From contig JAITHH010000204.1 in assembly GCA_031280065.1 (NCBI GenBank), positions 1 through 6,694 on the forward strand: a stretch of 6,694 bases of DNA. The letters run 5' to 3'. Of the stretch, positions 6,604 through 6,694 are shown piece after piece. The notes beneath the pieces are model-generated. The model saw only the letters and a list, made by a program, of their open reading frames with translations. It was not told the DNA's origin and made no database searches. Source of the stretch: Treponema sp. Lineage in GTDB: Bacteria; Spirochaetota; Spirochaetia; Treponematales; Breznakiellaceae. How positions within the stretch are numbered: position 1 is the first letter of the stretch; each line of letters begins with the position of its first letter. A program made the position numbers and the translations under genes.

Positions 6604-6694
6604 GGGACACCGGGGCACACTTCCCCCCTCACGCCGCCGCCGGGCGTTCATACGGTCTCAGCGGCCACGACCATTTCAATAGATTAGCGCTCGC

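Larger units (their letters stand above)
6455..6694. other. Non-coding tail after the operon
   Basis: No convincing gene is visible on either strand in these 240 bases. Short open frames exist (for example 6493-6687 + and 6451-6651 -) but are rich in Pro, Arg or Thr, have no ribosome binding site and resemble nothing. Bases 6461-6530 are 40% GC (28 of 70), well below the genes upstream, which fits intergenic or foreign DNA. No rRNA or tRNA is recognised. Confidence 0.6.

Noticed and set aside
6631..6647. Hairpin ACGCC...GGCGT as an intrinsic terminator
   Set aside because: The stem is only 5 bp and no T run follows; GC-rich triplet runs make such pairs by chance.
6451..6651. Small - strand open frame of 66 residues
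   Set aside because: It is Arg/Gly-rich at the start, overlaps the end of the ATPase gene, and shows no coding signature.
6493..6687. Small + strand open frame of 64 residues
   Set aside because: It is Pro/Thr-rich, lacks a ribosome binding site and resembles no protein I know.
1..6694. CRISPR array, tRNA, rRNA or riboswitch
   Set aside because: No regularly spaced repeats, tRNA-like cloverleaf, rRNA sequence or recognisable aptamer was seen, and nearly all of the window is coding.

Overview
The window carries most of an rnf operon, all on the + strand, in the clostridial-type order rnfC-D-G-E-A-B, followed immediately by an AAA+ ATPase gene. Rnf is a membrane complex that couples electron flow between ferredoxin and NAD+ to ion pumping. 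The DNA is GC-rich with strong GC preference at third codon positions. The gene order, the long multi-cluster RnfB, and the DUF815-type ATPase suggest an anaerobe. My best guess is a GC-rich spirochaete of the Treponema group, with Firmicutes as the alternative. This is inference from style of sequence, since there is no phylogenetic marker in the window.

Layout. Bases 1-1194 are rnfC, cut at its 5' end by the window edge. Bases 1205-2941 are one uninterrupted reading frame in which RnfD (10 candidate membrane segments) is fused to RnfG (one membrane anchor plus an FMN-binding domain). Bases 2938-3621 are rnfE and 3618-4193 rnfA; each of these starts in an ATGA overlap with the gene before it. 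Bases 4213-5013 are rnfB, with sites for five [4Fe-4S] clusters. Bases 5015-6454 encode a 479-residue P-loop ATPase of the DUF815 family, starting one base after the rnfB stop. The gene gaps are 10, -4, -4, 19 and 1 bases and I see no internal terminator, so all six genes are probably one transcript. Bases 6455-6694 hold no convincing gene.

How the parts work together (family knowledge): ferredoxin docks on RnfB, electrons cross the membrane through the RnfA/RnfE iron-sulfur site and the covalent FMNs of RnfG and RnfD, and return to NAD+ at the cytoplasmic subunit RnfC. In this organism the two flavoprotein subunits would be made as one chain in fixed 1:1 ratio. The ATPase has no established role in Rnf; its tight linkage makes an assembly or maintenance role worth testing. 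The most unusual item is the RnfD-RnfG fusion. I did not find a wholly novel system here.
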